Source: Magnetospirillum sp.
GTDB lineage: Bacteria; Pseudomonadota; Alphaproteobacteria; Rhodospirillales; Magnetospirillaceae
DNA length: 64,000 bases
Reading direction: 5' to 3'
Assembly: GCA_024707145.1 (NCBI GenBank)
Contig: JANQAI010000013.1
Span: forward strand, 356,747 to 420,746
Both the position numbers and the translations under genes were made by a program. The notes under the pieces are model-generated. The model searched no databases. It was given only the letters and a program-made list of their open reading frames with translations, and was not told where the DNA came from. Shown in pieces: positions 1 through 9,075 of this stretch; position 1 is the first letter of the stretch; the number at the start of each line of letters is the position of its first letter.

Positions 1-222
1 GATGAAGTCCGAGGCGCGGAAGGTGCGGACCAGATGTTCCTGCAGCAGCCGGGCGGCGTCGCTGGCCCGGGTGCGGGCATCGTCCAGCGCCGCGTTGTAC
101 TGGGACACCACCAGCAGGGCGGTCAGGCCCACCGCCAGCACCGATGCGAACAGCACCAGCAGGCGCAGCATCTGCCGCAGCCGGGAACGGTGGGGGCCGG
201 ACGCTGGAGGCCGAGGGCTCAC
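1..222 (-). CDS. N-terminus of a membrane-anchored signalling protein (partial)
   Basis: The gene runs off the left edge, and only its first 74 codons are visible. Translation from a GTG at 222, preceded by AAGGA at good spacing, gives a short basic, proline-rich cytoplasmic head. One hydrophobic segment of about 20 residues follows (LRLLVLFASVLAVGLTALLV), then the start of a hydrophilic extracytoplasmic region (SQYNAALDDARTRASDAARL). This layout is typical of two-component sensor kinases, GGDEF proteins or chemoreceptors with a periplasmic sensing domain. The catalytic part lies outside the window, so no family can be assigned. Confidence 0.6.
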   Translation of the reverse strand, partial: MSPRPPASGPHRSRLRQMLRLLVLFASVLAVGLTALLVVSQYNAALDDARTRASDAARLLQEHLVRTFRASDFI

Positions 223-304
223 GGCTGGTCCTTAATCTGCCGATAATATTACCACCCTAACGGCCCCTGGGAATTTGGCAAGGTCCATCAGCGGCGTGAG
301 CGGG

Positions 305-2187
305 TCAGGCGCCCCCTTGCGCCTGCTCCAACTCTTCATGGGCAAGCAGCCAGAGGGACTCGGCCTCGGCGAGGGCCTTGTCCACCTCTCCGCCTTCGCG
401 CTGCAACTGGGTCACCTTGTCGGCGGGGCCCTCGTACAGCTTGGGGTCGGCCAGTTTCTCGGTGATGGCCGATTTGCGAGCCATCAGCTTCTCCAGCGCC
501 TTTTCCGCCTCGAAGGCCTTCTTGCGCAGGGGGGCCAGCTGGGCGCGGCTCTCGGCGGCGGCGCGGCGTTCGTCCTTGCGGCTGGGGCCGTCGGCCTTGG
601 CCTCGCCGCCCCGGCGGGCCTCGCGCGCCCTTTCCAGCAGTAGTTTACGGTAATCCGCCAGGTCGCCGTCGAAGCCGGCAACCTTGCCGTCGGCCACCAG
701 CAACAGGCGGTCGGCCACCAGCTCGATGAGGTGGGGGTCGTGGCTGACCAGCACCACCGCGCCCTCATAGGCGTTCAGTGCGGTCACCAGCGCCTCGCGG
801 GCATCGATGTCCAGGTGGTTGGTGGGCTCGTCCAGGATCATCAGGTGGGGGGCGTCGCGGCTCATGAGCGCGAACAGCAGCCGCGCCTTCTCGCCGCCCG
901 ACAGGTTCTCCACCCGCACGTCGGCGCGGTCCTGCTCGAAGCCGAAGCGGCCCAGGCCTGGGCGCGCACCTTGGCCTCGGGCGCGTCCTTCATCAGTTCG
1001 GCCATGTGGTCGTAGGGCGTGCGGTCCAGCCGCAGTTCCTCGGTCTGATGCTGGGCGAAATAGCCCACCTTCAGCTTGCCCGACCGGCGCATTTCGCCGC
1101 CCAGCAGTTCCAGGCGCCCCGACAGCACCTTGGACAGGGTGGACTTGCCGTTGCCGTTGGCGCCCAGCAGCGCGATGCGGTCATCCATGTCGATGCGCAG
1201 GTTGAGCCCACGCAGCACCACCGTGTCGCCGTAGCCGGCGATGCCGCCTTCCAGCGCCATGATGGGCGGGCTCAACGGTTCGGGGTCGGGAAAGTCGAAG
1301 CTGATGGAGCGTTCCTCCACCACCGACACGACCGGCTCCATGCGCTCCAGCATCTTGATGCGGCTCTGCGCCTGGGCCGCCTTGGTGGCCTTGGCGCGGA
1401 AGCGGTCGATGAAGGCTTGGATCTTCTTGCGCTGCTCGGCCTGCTTGGCCTGGGCCTTGGCGGCCAGATCCATCTTCTCGCGGCGCACGCGGACGAAGTC
1501 GTCGTAATTGCCGCCATACAGGTTCAGCCGGCAGCCTTCCAGATGGACGATGCGCGAGCACACCTCGTTCAGCAGCTCGCGGTCGTGGCTGATGACGATC
1601 AGCGTGCCCGGATAGCCGGCCAGGAAGCTCTGCAGCCACAGGGTGGCTTCCAGGTCCAGGTGGTTGGTGGGCTCGTCCAGCAGCAGCAGGTCGGGGCGGG
1701 CGAACAGGGCCGACGCCAGGGCCACGCGCATGCGCCAGCCGCCCGAGAACGACGAGACCGGGCGCGCCTGGGCCTCGGCGTCGAAGCCCAGGCCAGCCAG
1801 GATGGCGGCGGCGCGGGCCGGCGCCGAATGGGCGTCGATGGCATTCAGCCGCTCGTGGATCTCGGCGATGCGGTGGGCGTCCCGGCAATGGTCGGCCTCG
1901 GCCAGCAGGTCGGTGCGTTCCTGGTCGGCGGCCAGAACGCAGTCCAGCAGCACGGTCTCGCCCTCGGGGGCTTCCTGCGCCACGCGGCCCACCTTGGCGC
2001 GCGGGCGGATGACGATATCGCCGGCATCCGGCGCCAGTTCGCCCAGGACCAGCTTGAACAGGGTGGACTTGCCGGCGCCGTTGCGCCCGACCAGGCCGAC
2101 GCGGGCGCCGGCGGCCACATGGACGGTGGCATCGTCGAACAGGGGGCGGCCGCCGATGCGGAAGACGAGGTTGTTGATATGCAGCAT
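305..2187 (-). CDS. ABC-F family ATPase (YheS/Uup-like), frameshifted
   Basis: Soluble protein with two ATP-binding cassettes and no membrane domain. ABC-F proteins act on the ribosome in translation or antibiotic protection. The start is ATG 2187 (MLHINNLVFRIGG). Cassette 1 has Walker A GRNGAGKST, signature FSGGWRMR and Walker B LLLLDEPTNHLD. A charged linker follows, then cassette 2 with GANGNGKST, LSGGEKARL and LMILDEPTNHLD. A charged coiled-coil tail closes the protein. The frame breaks near 955-958: after KVRAQ the sequence reads AWAASAS, while the homologous LGRFGFEQD continues in another frame. Removing two bases or adding one gives about 626 residues, normal for the family. The lesion is probably a sequence error. 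Transcription converges on nothing nearby, and ndk diverges upstream. Confidence 0.88.
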
Positions 2188-2396
2188 GGCGGGGTCCGAA
2201 TAGCACGGCCGGCGGCCCTGCGCCATCCCCCAGGCACCGTGTGCGCTATCCCTGTTGCCCTTATCCGGCGAAGGCTGTATAACCCGCCGACCCCCGGGCC
2301 GCCGGCCGGACCGGGGCCTTTAAGCGCGCCCGTCTTCGGGAACCGATGGGAAGGAAGGCGGAGGGCGCGCCAACCGCCGTAAAGGATTCGACCACA

Positions 2397-2819
2397 ATGG
2401 CTACCGAACGCACCCTGTCGATCATCAAGCCGGATGCGACCCGCCGCAACCTCACCGGCAAGATCAATGCCCGCTTCGAAGAGGCCGGCCTGCGCATCGT
2501 CGCCCAGAAGCGCGTCCGCCTGACCAAGGAGCAGGCCGAAGGCTTCTATGCCGTCCATCGCGAGCGCTCGTTCTTCCCCGAACTGGTGGCTTTCATGACC
2601 TCCGGCCCGGTGGTCGTGCAGGTGCTGGAGGGTGAAGGCGCCGTCGCCAGGAACCGCGAGATCATGGGCGCCACCAACCCGGCCAACGCCGCCGCCGGCA
2701 CCATCCGCGCCGACTTCGCCGAGTCCATCGAGGCCAATTCGGTGCACGGTTCGGACTCGCTGGAAAACGCGAACATCGAGGTCGCCTACTTCTTCTCGCA
2801 GTGCGAGATCGTCGGCTAA
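2397..2819 (+). CDS. ndk: Nucleoside diphosphate kinase
   Basis: Transfers the gamma phosphate of ATP to NDPs through a phosphohistidine and balances cytoplasmic NTP and dNTP pools. The start ATG at 2397 gives 140 residues, the usual length. The N-terminus MATERTLSIIKPDATRR carries the conserved lysine. The active-site histidine lies in NSVHGSDSLENA near residue 117, and the NPANAAAGTIRADF segment is also typical. An in-frame upstream extension to 2346 lacks family similarity and is not used. The gene is divergent from the ABC-F gene and followed by a strong hairpin. Confidence 0.97.
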   Translation: MATERTLSIIKPDATRRNLTGKINARFEEAGLRIVAQKRVRLTKEQAEGFYAVHRERSFFPELVAFMTSGPVVVQVLEGEGAVARNREIMGATNPANAAAGTIRADFAESIEANSVHGSDSLENANIEVAYFFSQCEIVG

Positions 2820-2844
2820 GCCTTCCGGTCCGACCGGACGTTCA

Positions 2845-2877
2845 GACGCCCCCGGAGAGACTCTCTCCGGGGGCGTC
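2845..2877. terminator. Perfect 15-bp hairpin between ndk and a convergent small gene
   Basis: The arms gacgcccccggagag and ctctccgggggcgtc are perfect inverse complements separated by three bases. The hairpin sits 25 bp after the ndk stop and 11 bp before the end of the convergent 59-codon gene. No long T-run follows on either strand, so its efficiency as an intrinsic terminator is uncertain. Confidence 0.6.
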
Positions 2878-2888
2878 GTCGTTCGGGG

Positions 2889-3068
2889 TCAGGCCCGCAG
2901 GCCCTCTTCCAGGCTGTCGTGGGCGGCCTCGCGGGCCACGGCGATCAGGTGGGCCAGCAGCTCCAGGCCCATTTCGCCGGCCTCGACGCTCAGGGCGTCC
3001 AGGCAATGTTCGATGCCGCGCAGGCGTTCTTCGTGCCGCTCCTGGCGTGGAAAAGCGATGACGGTCAT
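2889..3068 (-). CDS. Small 59-residue protein downstream of luxR-type gene
   Basis: This short gene has an ATG at 3068 and a TGA at 2889-2891. The protein begins MTVIAFPRQERHEERLRGIE and continues with an amphipathic, leucine- and alanine-rich helix ending LEEGLRA. It has one cysteine and no membrane segment or known motif. It lies 83 bp downstream of the LuxR-type regulator on the same strand and ends just before the ndk hairpin. Codon usage is normal for the window (strong third-position GC). Upstream, GGGGAGTGAACGTCC supplies a possible ribosome-binding site. Function unknown; an all-helical partner or regulator of its neighbour is only a guess. Confidence 0.5.
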   Translation of the reverse strand: MTVIAFPRQERHEERLRGIEHCLDALSVEAGEMGLELLAHLIAVAREAAHDSLEEGLRA

Positions 3069-3151
3069 GGACGTTCACTCCCCCCGGATGAACAATGGGT
3101 CCATATTGTTACAGCCCGGCACCCGGTTGGCACCCTATCATTTATTACAGG

Positions 3152-3874
3152 TCAGGGGTCGATCAGCCCCAGGGTGACCGCCTTGACCACCGCATGGCTG
3201 CGGCTGGAGGCTCCCAGCTTGGCTCGCGCGTTCTCCATGTGGAAGGTGACGGTGCGTTCGGCCAGCCGCAGAAGCTGGCTGATTTCCCAGCCGGTCTTGC
3301 CCTTGGCAGTCCACAGCAGCACCTCGCGTTCCCGCGGCGTCAGTTGGACGGCCGGTTGCGACGCCGCGCCGAGCGCGCGCTCGCACGACAAATGGAAGTG
3401 CATGGCCATCAGATGCAGCGTCTGGCGCCGCCGCGCCCCGTTGGGCTGGAACAGCGAAGGGTCGTCCACCACCATGCTCAGCATGGCGAAGCCGCCGGGG
3501 CCGTGCACCGGCACCGAGAAACCGTCATGGATGGCGAAGGCGGCCGCTTCGTGGAAGACCCGTTCCGCCGTGGCGCCGTAATCCGGCCGGGCCAGGGCGG
3601 TGCGCCAGTGGAAGGGCAACGGACTGCGCTGCCCCTCCAGCACCACCGCATCCACGTCGGCATAGCCTTGCTCCAGGTAGCGCCGTACCCATTCGGCGGG
3701 GTAGTCGGTTTCGATGTAGGGGGACTGCCGGGAAGGGGCGGTGTTGACATAGGCGATACGCAAGACGCCGAATTCGGCCGCGTGGGTCAGAAAGGTGCGG
3801 CGCCGGTGCTCGCTGTCGCGGATTCCGGCCAGCTCCACGGCCAGGGTTTCCACGGGATCATGCAAACTTCCCAT
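3152..3874 (-). CDS. LuxR-family regulator with autoinducer-binding domain (LuxR solo)
   Basis: Two-domain transcription factor. The N-terminal part (to about residue 165) resembles the acyl-homoserine-lactone domain: EWVRRYLEQGYADVDAVV aligns with the invariant W57, Y61 and D70. The position after the aspartate, usually proline, is alanine. A later FHWRT supplies the W85-type tryptophan. The C-terminal GerE helix-turn-helix is clear (LTPREREVLLWTAKGKTGWE, then RTVTFHMENARAKL). No luxI-type synthase lies nearby, so this is a solo receptor. ATG 3874 has GGAG six bases upstream; an in-frame GTG at 3886 is an alternative start. The ligand cannot be predicted. Confidence 0.87.
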   Translation of the reverse strand: MGSLHDPVETLAVELAGIRDSEHRRRTFLTHAAEFGVLRIAYVNTAPSRQSPYIETDYPAEWVRRYLEQGYADVDAVVLEGQRSPLPFHWRTALARPDYGATAERVFHEAAAFAIHDGFSVPVHGPGGFAMLSMVVDDPSLFQPNGARRRQTLHLMAMHFHLSCERALGAASQPAVQLTPREREVLLWTAKGKTGWEISQLLRLAERTVTFHMENARAKLGASSRSHAVVKAVTLGLIDP

Positions 3875-4045
3875 AAGGGACTCCACTTCGCCCTACACAT
3901 GCCTGCGAGATGCAGCTATTGTGCGTAGCGACTCCCTTTCCCGAGCCTCACACCGGGGCATCGCCAGACTGCCCTGCGGGAGAGGAGTCTTCTACCCCCG
4001 GTTTGACGCCCGGAGACGGGCGTTTCTGCGTAGAGGTGATAACTT

Positions 4046-4525
4046 ATGTCCCAGGCCATTCGCAAGAGCACCTCCGGTGTCTCGCGGCGAGCCAGCCGCG
4101 GCCGCACGCCCTCGGGCCGCCCCAATCCCATCGATGTCCATGTGGGCGGCCGCGTGCGCCTGCGCCGGACCCTGCTCGGCATGAGTCAGGAGAAGCTGGG
4201 CGAGGCGTTGGGCCTGACGTTCCAGCAGGTGCAGAAGTACGAACGCGGCGCCAACCGCATCGGTGCGTCGCGCCTGTACGATCTGTCGCGCGTGCTGGAC
4301 GTTCCGGTCAGCTATTTCTTCGAGGACATGGACGAGGAATTGATGGCGGCCAGCCCCCGCCACATGGTGCGCGCCACCGAGGATCCGCCCACCTTCGACG
4401 ACGGCACCATGGTGCAGCGCGAGACGCTGGAACTGGTGCGCGCCTATTACCGCATCCGCGATCCCGAGGTGCGCAAGCGCGTGCAGGAACTGGCCCGGGT
4501 GCTGGGCCCCATCGACAAGGCGTGA
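4046..4525 (+). CDS. XRE-family helix-turn-helix regulator
   Basis: DNA-binding protein of 159 residues. A basic N-terminal arm is followed by an XRE/Cro helix-turn-helix at about residues 33-88 (VRLRRTLLGMSQEKLGEALG, then TFQQVQKYERGANRIGASRL). An acidic linker and a helical C-terminal tail (RDPEVRKRVQELARVLGP) follow. The start has AGAGGTG upstream. This type is widespread in Rhodospirillales and Rhizobiales, where relatives are pleiotropic or cell-cycle-linked regulators. A shorter paralogue lies at 32038-32442. The gene ends 22 bp before a strong intrinsic terminator. Confidence 0.9.
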   Translation: MSQAIRKSTSGVSRRASRGRTPSGRPNPIDVHVGGRVRLRRTLLGMSQEKLGEALGLTFQQVQKYERGANRIGASRLYDLSRVLDVPVSYFFEDMDEELMAASPRHMVRATEDPPTFDDGTMVQRETLELVRAYYRIRDPEVRKRVQELARVLGPIDKA

Positions 4526-4547
4526 GCGGGGTCTTCCCGCTCCCGCG

Positions 4548-4580
4548 AAAAAGCCCTCCGCCCCGGGCGGAGGGCTTTTT
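4548..4580. terminator. Intrinsic terminator (15-bp stem, bidirectional)
   Basis: A 15-bp perfect stem (aaaaagccctccgcc and its inverse complement) with a 3-base loop, flanked by A-rich and T-rich arms. It lies between the XRE gene (+) and the convergent cation exporter (-) and can serve both. Confidence 0.88.
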
Positions 4581-4586
4581 GGTTTG

Positions 4587-5506
4587 TCAGCGCGCCGGCG
4601 GCTCGAAGGCCGGAGTTTCCTCGTGCATGCTGGCCGGGTCCTGGTGGATCAGCACGTCGTAATGGGGGAAGGCGGCCAGGATGGCCCCCTCCACCTCGTC
4701 GGCGATGTCGTGGGCCTTGATCAGCGGCAGGTCGTCGTCCATGACCAAGTGCAGCTGGATGAAGCCCTGCTGGCCCGACAGCCGGGTGCGCAGGTCGTGC
4801 ATGCCGCGCACCTCGGGGTGCGAGCGGGCGATCTCCTCGATGCGGCGGCGGTCCTCGTCGGGCAACTCGCGGTCCATGAGCATGTCCATGGACGAGCGGG
4901 CGATGGTCCAGGCGTTCCACAGCAGATAGCCGCCGATGGCCATGGCGAAGACCGGGTCGATGAAGGTCCAGCCCAGGAACTGGCCCAGCACCAGCGAGAC
5001 GATGACCGCGCCGTTCATCAGCACGTCGCCGGTGTAGTGCAGCGAATCGGCGGAAATGGCGACCGAGCGGGTCTTGCTCAGCACATATTTCTGGAAGCGG
5101 ACCAGGGCGAAGGTCAGCACGATGGAGAACACCATCACGCCGGTACCGATGTCGGCGTTGTCCACCGCCACCGGATGCTGCAGCCGGTTGACCGCCTGGG
5201 CCAGCAGCAGCGCCCCCGAGCCGATGATGAAGGCGGCCTGGCCCAGCCCGGCCAGGGGTTCGGCCTTGCCGTGGCCAAAGCGGTGCTCGTGGTCCGCCGG
5301 GTCAAGGCGTGGCGCACCGCCCACAGGTTGATGAGCGAGGCCGCCGCGTCCATGGTGGAATCGATCAGGGTGGACAGCAGCGCCACCGAGCCGGTCAGGC
5401 CCCAGGCCGCCAGCTTGATCACGATCAGCGTTACCGCGGTGGCCACCGAGGCGTAGGTGGCCAGGCGCATCAGGCGGGCGCCGTCGGTGGCTTGGGCGGT
5501 GGTCAT
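4587..5506 (-). CDS. fieF: Cation diffusion facilitator (FieF-like), frameshifted
   Basis: Inner-membrane H+-coupled exporter of Fe2+/Zn2+-type divalent cations. Metal-site residues of the family are present: LIDSTMDAAAS in TM2 and SLHYTGDVLMN in TM5 supply the Asp/Asp and His/Asp pairs. HRFGHGKAEPLAGLGQA is characteristic of FieF, and a cytoplasmic domain follows. The frame is broken near 5305: AVRHALT is followed by PADHEHRFGH only in another frame, which one extra C in the CCC run would restore. The repaired length of about 306 residues is normal. The gene lies 10 bp downstream of pdxH on the same strand. This is a housekeeping CDF, not obviously MamB or MamM. Confidence 0.85.
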
Positions 5507-5516
5507 GGGCCGCTCC

Positions 5517-6104
5517 TCACGGGAACAGGTGGGTGACGTCCCACCCGTCGCCGCGGCGGGTGTAGACCGAACGGTCGTGCAGCCGGAACGGCCGGTCCTG
5601 CCAGAATTCCAGGCGCTCCGGCGCCAGGCGGAAACCCGACCAGTGGGGCGGGCGCGGCACCGCGCCGAAGCCGAACTTGGCGGTGAATTCGGCCACCCGC
5701 TTCTCCAGTTCGAAGCGGCCCTGCAGCGGGCGGGACTGGCTCGACGCCCAGGCGCCGATCTGGCTGGCCCGCGCCCGGCTGGAGAAATAGGCGTCGGCCT
5801 CCTCGATGCTGACCGGCCGCACCGGGCCCTCGACCCGCACTTGGCGCTTCAGGCTCTTCCAGTGGAACAACAGCGCCGCGTGGGGATTGGCCGTCAACTC
5901 CTCGCCCTTGCGGCTTTCCAGGTTGGTGTAGAAGACGAAGCCCTGCGGGTCGGCGCCCTTCAGCAGCACCATGCGCACGCTGGGGCGGCCCTGGGCGTCG
6001 GCGGTAGCCAGGGCCATGGCGTTGGGATCGTTGGGCTCGGACTTTTCGGCTTCCGCCATCCATTTGGCGAATAGCGAAAAGGGATCGGTGGGCGCGCTGG
6101 GCAT
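5517..6104 (-). CDS. pdxH: Pyridoxine/pyridoxamine 5'-phosphate oxidase
   Basis: FMN enzyme that oxidises PNP or PMP to pyridoxal 5'-phosphate, the last step of vitamin B6 synthesis and salvage. The start ATG at 6104 (MPSAPTDPFSLFAKWMAEAE) gives 195 residues, as usual. Recognisable blocks are RPSVRMVLLKG and GFVFYTNLESRKGEEL in the FMN-binding barrel, LFHWKSLKRQVRVEGP, and the C-terminal PLQGRFELEK, HWSGFRLAP and FWQDRPFRLHDR. An in-frame extension far upstream is not homologous. The gene probably shares a transcript with the cation exporter and is divergent from the lipoprotein gene. Confidence 0.95.
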   Translation of the reverse strand: MPSAPTDPFSLFAKWMAEAEKSEPNDPNAMALATADAQGRPSVRMVLLKGADPQGFVFYTNLESRKGEELTANPHAALLFHWKSLKRQVRVEGPVRPVSIEEADAYFSSRARASQIGAWASSQSRPLQGRFELEKRVAEFTAKFGFGAVPRPPHWSGFRLAPERLEFWQDRPFRLHDRSVYTRRGDGWDVTHLFP

Positions 6105-6263
6105 GAGCTTCGGTCGATGGCGGTTGTGGGGCGGCAGGTCTAATCTGGGACTCGGAACCTGGATGTTTCTAGCCCGGCGGGCTGCCCATAAAAAGCCCCA
6201 AATCCATGACAGTGTTGCAAGCGTCCCCCGTATGAGAGGGGATGATGCGGGAACGAGAAGACC

Positions 6264-6746
6264 ATGATGACCACGATCCTCAAGCGAATTCTGCCTGTGG
6301 CCGTCGTCGCCGGCCTGTTGGCGGGTTGTGCCAACGATTACGGTCCCAAGCAGACCGGTGGCACCATTCTGGGTGGCGTCGGCGGCGCCGTGGCTGGCGC
6401 CCAGTTCGGCAAGGGCAAGGGCCAACTGGCCGCCACCGCGCTGGGTACCCTGCTGGGCGCCTTCGTGGGGTCCGAGGTCGGCAAATCCCTGGATCGCGCC
6501 GACCAGCAATACGCCCACCAAGCCGGCCAGCGTGCTTTCGAGACCGCCCCGGTGGGGCAGGCCATTGCGTGGACCAACCCGGACAGCGGCCATTCCGGCA
6601 CCGTGACGCCGACGCGCACCTACGAGGCTTCGCCCGGCCAGTATTGCCGCGAGTACCAGACCACGGTGAATATCGGCGGACAGAGCGAACAGGCGTACGG
6701 CACCGCCTGCCGCCAGCCCGACGGCAGCTGGAAGGTGGTGAAGTAG
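6264..6746 (+). CDS. Glycine-zipper outer-membrane lipoprotein (17-kDa antigen type)
   Basis: Predicted lipoprotein of 160 residues. A short basic head and hydrophobic h-region end in the lipobox LLAGC near residue 22. Next comes a glycine-zipper 2TM module (GGTILGGVGGAVAGAQFGKG, then LGTLLGAFVGSEVGKSLDRA). The C-terminal domain (GQYCREYQTTVNIGGQSEQA, then YGTACRQPDGSW) is typical of the rickettsial 17-kDa surface-antigen family. Such proteins sit in the outer membrane and are linked to envelope integrity. ATG 6264 or 6267 could start. A terminator follows. Confidence 0.88.
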   Translation: MMTTILKRILPVAVVAGLLAGCANDYGPKQTGGTILGGVGGAVAGAQFGKGKGQLAATALGTLLGAFVGSEVGKSLDRADQQYAHQAGQRAFETAPVGQAIAWTNPDSGHSGTVTPTRTYEASPGQYCREYQTTVNIGGQSEQAYGTACRQPDGSWKVVK

Positions 6747-6774
6747 CGCCCCGGCCGGAAATCTGGCACAAGGA

Positions 6775-6802
6775 AGGGGCGGCGCCTGGGCGCCGCCCTT
6801 TT
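6775..6802 (+). terminator. Intrinsic terminator after lipoprotein gene
   Basis: GC-rich stem gggcggcgcc / ggcgccgccc with a very short loop followed by TTTT, 30 bp after the lipoprotein stop. Confidence 0.75.
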
Positions 6803-6825
6803 CGTTTGTCAGGGCCGAGGGTGCG

Positions 6826-7722
6826 GTGAAGGATCCTTACGAGGTGCTGGGGGTGGCCAAATCCGCCTCCGACGACGAGATCAAGAAGGCTTACCGCCAG
6901 CTGGCGCGCACGCTGCATCCCGACCTCAATCCCGGCGACAAGCGGGCCGAGGAACGCTTCAAGGAAGTCAGCGCCGCCTACGACTTCCTCTCCGACGCCG
7001 ATAAGCGCCGCCAGTACGATGACGGCGAGATCGACGCCACCGGTGCCCAGCGCCGTCGCTCATGGCGCGCCCATGGCGGGGCGGGTACCCGCACGGGTCC
7101 GCGCGGCAGCTTCAATTTCGGCGAGAACGTGGACGACATCCTGGCCGAGATGCTGCGGCGCAAGGCCAAGGGACGGCAAGGGGCGGCGGACGGCAATCGT
7201 GGCTCGGACGTGCGCCATACCTTGACCATCTCGGCGGCCGAGGCGGCCAGCGGCATCACCAAGCGGGTCACCTTGCTGTCGGGCAAGTCGCTGGACGTGC
7301 GCATTCCGCCGGGAACCACCGACGGCCAGACCCTGCGCCTGAAAGGCCAGGGTAATCCTGGCATCGGCGGCGACGGCGACGCCTATATCGACATCAAGGT
7401 GGACCTGCCGCCCCATTTCAGCCGGCGCGACCTGGACATCCTGCTGGACCTCCCCATCAGCGTGCAGGAGGCGGTCATGGGCGGCAAGGTGACCGTGCCC
7501 ACCATCGACGGCAAGGTGGTGATCACCATCCCGCCCGGCAGCAACACCGGCGCGGTGCTGCGCCTCAAGGGCAAGGGCGTCGCCGGCCCGGGCGACGCCA
7601 AGGGCGACCAACTCGTCACCCTCAGGGTGGTGCTGCCCGAGCACGACCCCGAATTCCGCAAGCTGGTGGAAAAGTGGGGCCCCCGCCATGGCTACGACCC
7701 CCGGGCCAAGGTGGGGCTGTAG
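6826..7722 (+). CDS. DnaJ-class co-chaperone without zinc finger (CbpA-like)
   Basis: J-domain protein of 298 residues that would stimulate DnaK ATPase. The N-terminal J domain (residues 1-65) has the HPD motif in ARTLHPDLNPGDK. A basic, glycine-rich linker follows (WRAHGGAGTRTGPRG). The C-terminal substrate-binding domains then begin at about residue 125 (VRHTLTISAAEAASGITKRV, RIPPGTTDGQTLRLKGQGNPG). The CxxCxGxG zinc repeats of DnaJ are absent, so this is a class B / CbpA-type protein. The start is a GTG at 6826 with a GAGG-containing leader. The gene stands alone after a terminator and ends next to the accessory region. Confidence 0.9.
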   Translation: MKDPYEVLGVAKSASDDEIKKAYRQLARTLHPDLNPGDKRAEERFKEVSAAYDFLSDADKRRQYDDGEIDATGAQRRRSWRAHGGAGTRTGPRGSFNFGENVDDILAEMLRRKAKGRQGAADGNRGSDVRHTLTISAAEAASGITKRVTLLSGKSLDVRIPPGTTDGQTLRLKGQGNPGIGGDGDAYIDIKVDLPPHFSRRDLDILLDLPISVQEAVMGGKVTVPTIDGKVVITIPPGSNTGAVLRLKGKGVAGPGDAKGDQLVTLRVVLPEHDPEFRKLVEKWGPRHGYDPRAKVGL

Positions 7723-8097
7723 GTAACTCCGGCTGTCGGACCGCAGGGTAAGTGAGCAATTCCGAAGGTGAATTGAGCATGCGGCGGGCGTAAGTCGTTG
7801 ATTCGGTGGCTCTTCGGCCACGTCCAAATTCGGAGCGCGGGAGTTATCGGGCGGCAGTGCTAACTAATGCCGGCGCCATCAACAAGCTTGGGAACCGTAG
7901 GTCTGACCTTTGTGCTTCCTGCTCTGCAGAGGGGAATGCTGCCGGGCGCCACTTATAAGAGACGAAAAGCGGCCGGCGTAACCGGCACCGCTTTTTGGTT
8001 CGACCAGCATCTCCGGAAAGGAATTTGGGCGGTTCAAATTGGAGTTGCCAGGAGGCTTTGGGTGCCCCCCCCTGAGGCACATCGAAGAGCTCACCTC
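7723..8097. other. Non-coding junction at left edge of accessory region
   Basis: No credible gene was found in these 375 bp. The stretch separates the housekeeping dnaJ-type gene from the AT-richer P63C gene. It contains one terminator-like hairpin and short C-runs near 8070. No tRNA-like attachment site was recognised. Confidence 0.5.
7965..7996. terminator. Bidirectional terminator-like hairpin
   Basis: The outer stem aaaagcgg / ccgctttt encloses an inner ccgg/ccgg pair and is flanked by A-rich and T-rich arms. It is placed to terminate the P63C gene reading leftward. Confidence 0.6.
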
Positions 8098-9074
8098 CTA
8101 TATAAGCCTCTTTTCCCCATAGATTTTTTCTTCAATATGTTTTTCATATTCATCGCGGTCTTTTGAAACCATGGCGATACCCAATATCTTACCAACTTGG
8201 GTGCGCAGCGCCTTGACCCCTATCTCCGACAAAAACTGATGAATTTTGTCATTTTTATCTCCATAGGTCTTCTTACTTGATTTAGCCAGTGAGAATACCT
8301 TTCCGTTGCTCTTGGCGAGAGGTTTATAAATGTGGTCGATTGTTAGGTATTTGAATTCCCAAGGCCGCCCTCGCTCTGGCTTTGTTAGTCCGTAGAGCCT
8401 GTACCATTGTTCATATAGTTCTGGTGAAAATTCTCGCTCATATTCTCGAGCCTCTTCCATGACATACATCTTGTACGCGGCAATGAATTCTTCTTTTGTC
8501 CTGTCGTAGCCGGCCAGCGCGTACACAAGCCCTTGGATGCCTGCTTTTGCGGAAGCTCCGACGATTATTGCGGCCTGCTTTGCGACATTTAATTGTGATT
8601 TTGTTAATTTCTTGTCCGCATCTGCCTTTAGAATTGCCTTGCAAACGTCAATTAATATGGTGACGTCGTACCCATGCGCCTTGGGACCTGATCCGGCAGA
8701 TTGGCCAGCTATAACGGTTTGAAAAACAATGGGATTTTTGAGCTTTTCCTCGAGTTCTGGCCAGATGTAGGTGGACATCGTCTTGTTGAATACGAACCGC
8801 GGCAACCTGCTTCCGCCAGACCCAAGCCCTAGAACCTGCCCCATGCCAAGCTGGGTTATAACGGCCGTTTTGTTCTCGTCGCCTAGAACGAAGCACTCGA
8901 CATCGAGGCCTAGTTCATCTTTGAAGTTTCCCCTGTGGGTCGCCTTTAGTGCCGGGGCTCCCCACCTGGCGAGGGCCGCCTTTTTTGCAATTTCGTGCTT
9001 TTTCTCGGGAGACAGGGCGGCGGCTCGAGCAATCCCCCCCCCTTTGCTTTTCCGTGAGGCTCATTCTCGGCCAT
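8098..9074 (-). pseudogene. P63C-domain protein, frameshifted in a G9 tract
   Basis: Homologue of phage- and plasmid-associated P63C-domain proteins of unknown role. The long frame (8098 to about 9033) begins in the middle of the conserved region and carries TYIWPELEEKLKNPIVFQ, then a helical domain ending EKHIEEKIYGEKRLI. The homologous N-terminus (IARAAALSPEKKHEIAKKAA, then LARWGAPALKATHRG) is open further upstream but has no start codon in frame. A good start, ATG 9074 (MAENEPHGKAKGG) with AAGGA upstream, is out of frame across nine G residues at 9034-9042. Two fewer or one more G would join them into about 325 residues. The base composition is AT-richer than its neighbours, suggesting transfer. 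This is either a sequence error or a slippage-prone contingency tract. Confidence 0.75.
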
Positions 9075-9075
9075 T

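Noticed and set aside
1006..2382. Long open frame on the + strand opposite the ABC-F gene
   Set aside because: It is antisense to a well-supported ABC-F coding region, has Ala/Gly/His/Gln-rich composition and no family similarity. It is a typical high-GC shadow frame.
4587..5506. Magnetosome protein MamB or MamM
   Set aside because: The CDF sequence matches FieF in its HRFGHGKAE segment and neighbours pdxH. No other magnetosome genes are present in the window.
7867..8166. Small gene at the left island edge
   Set aside because: The frame ends in an artefactual hydrophobic tail, overlaps the P63C gene antisense and has no ribosome-binding site.
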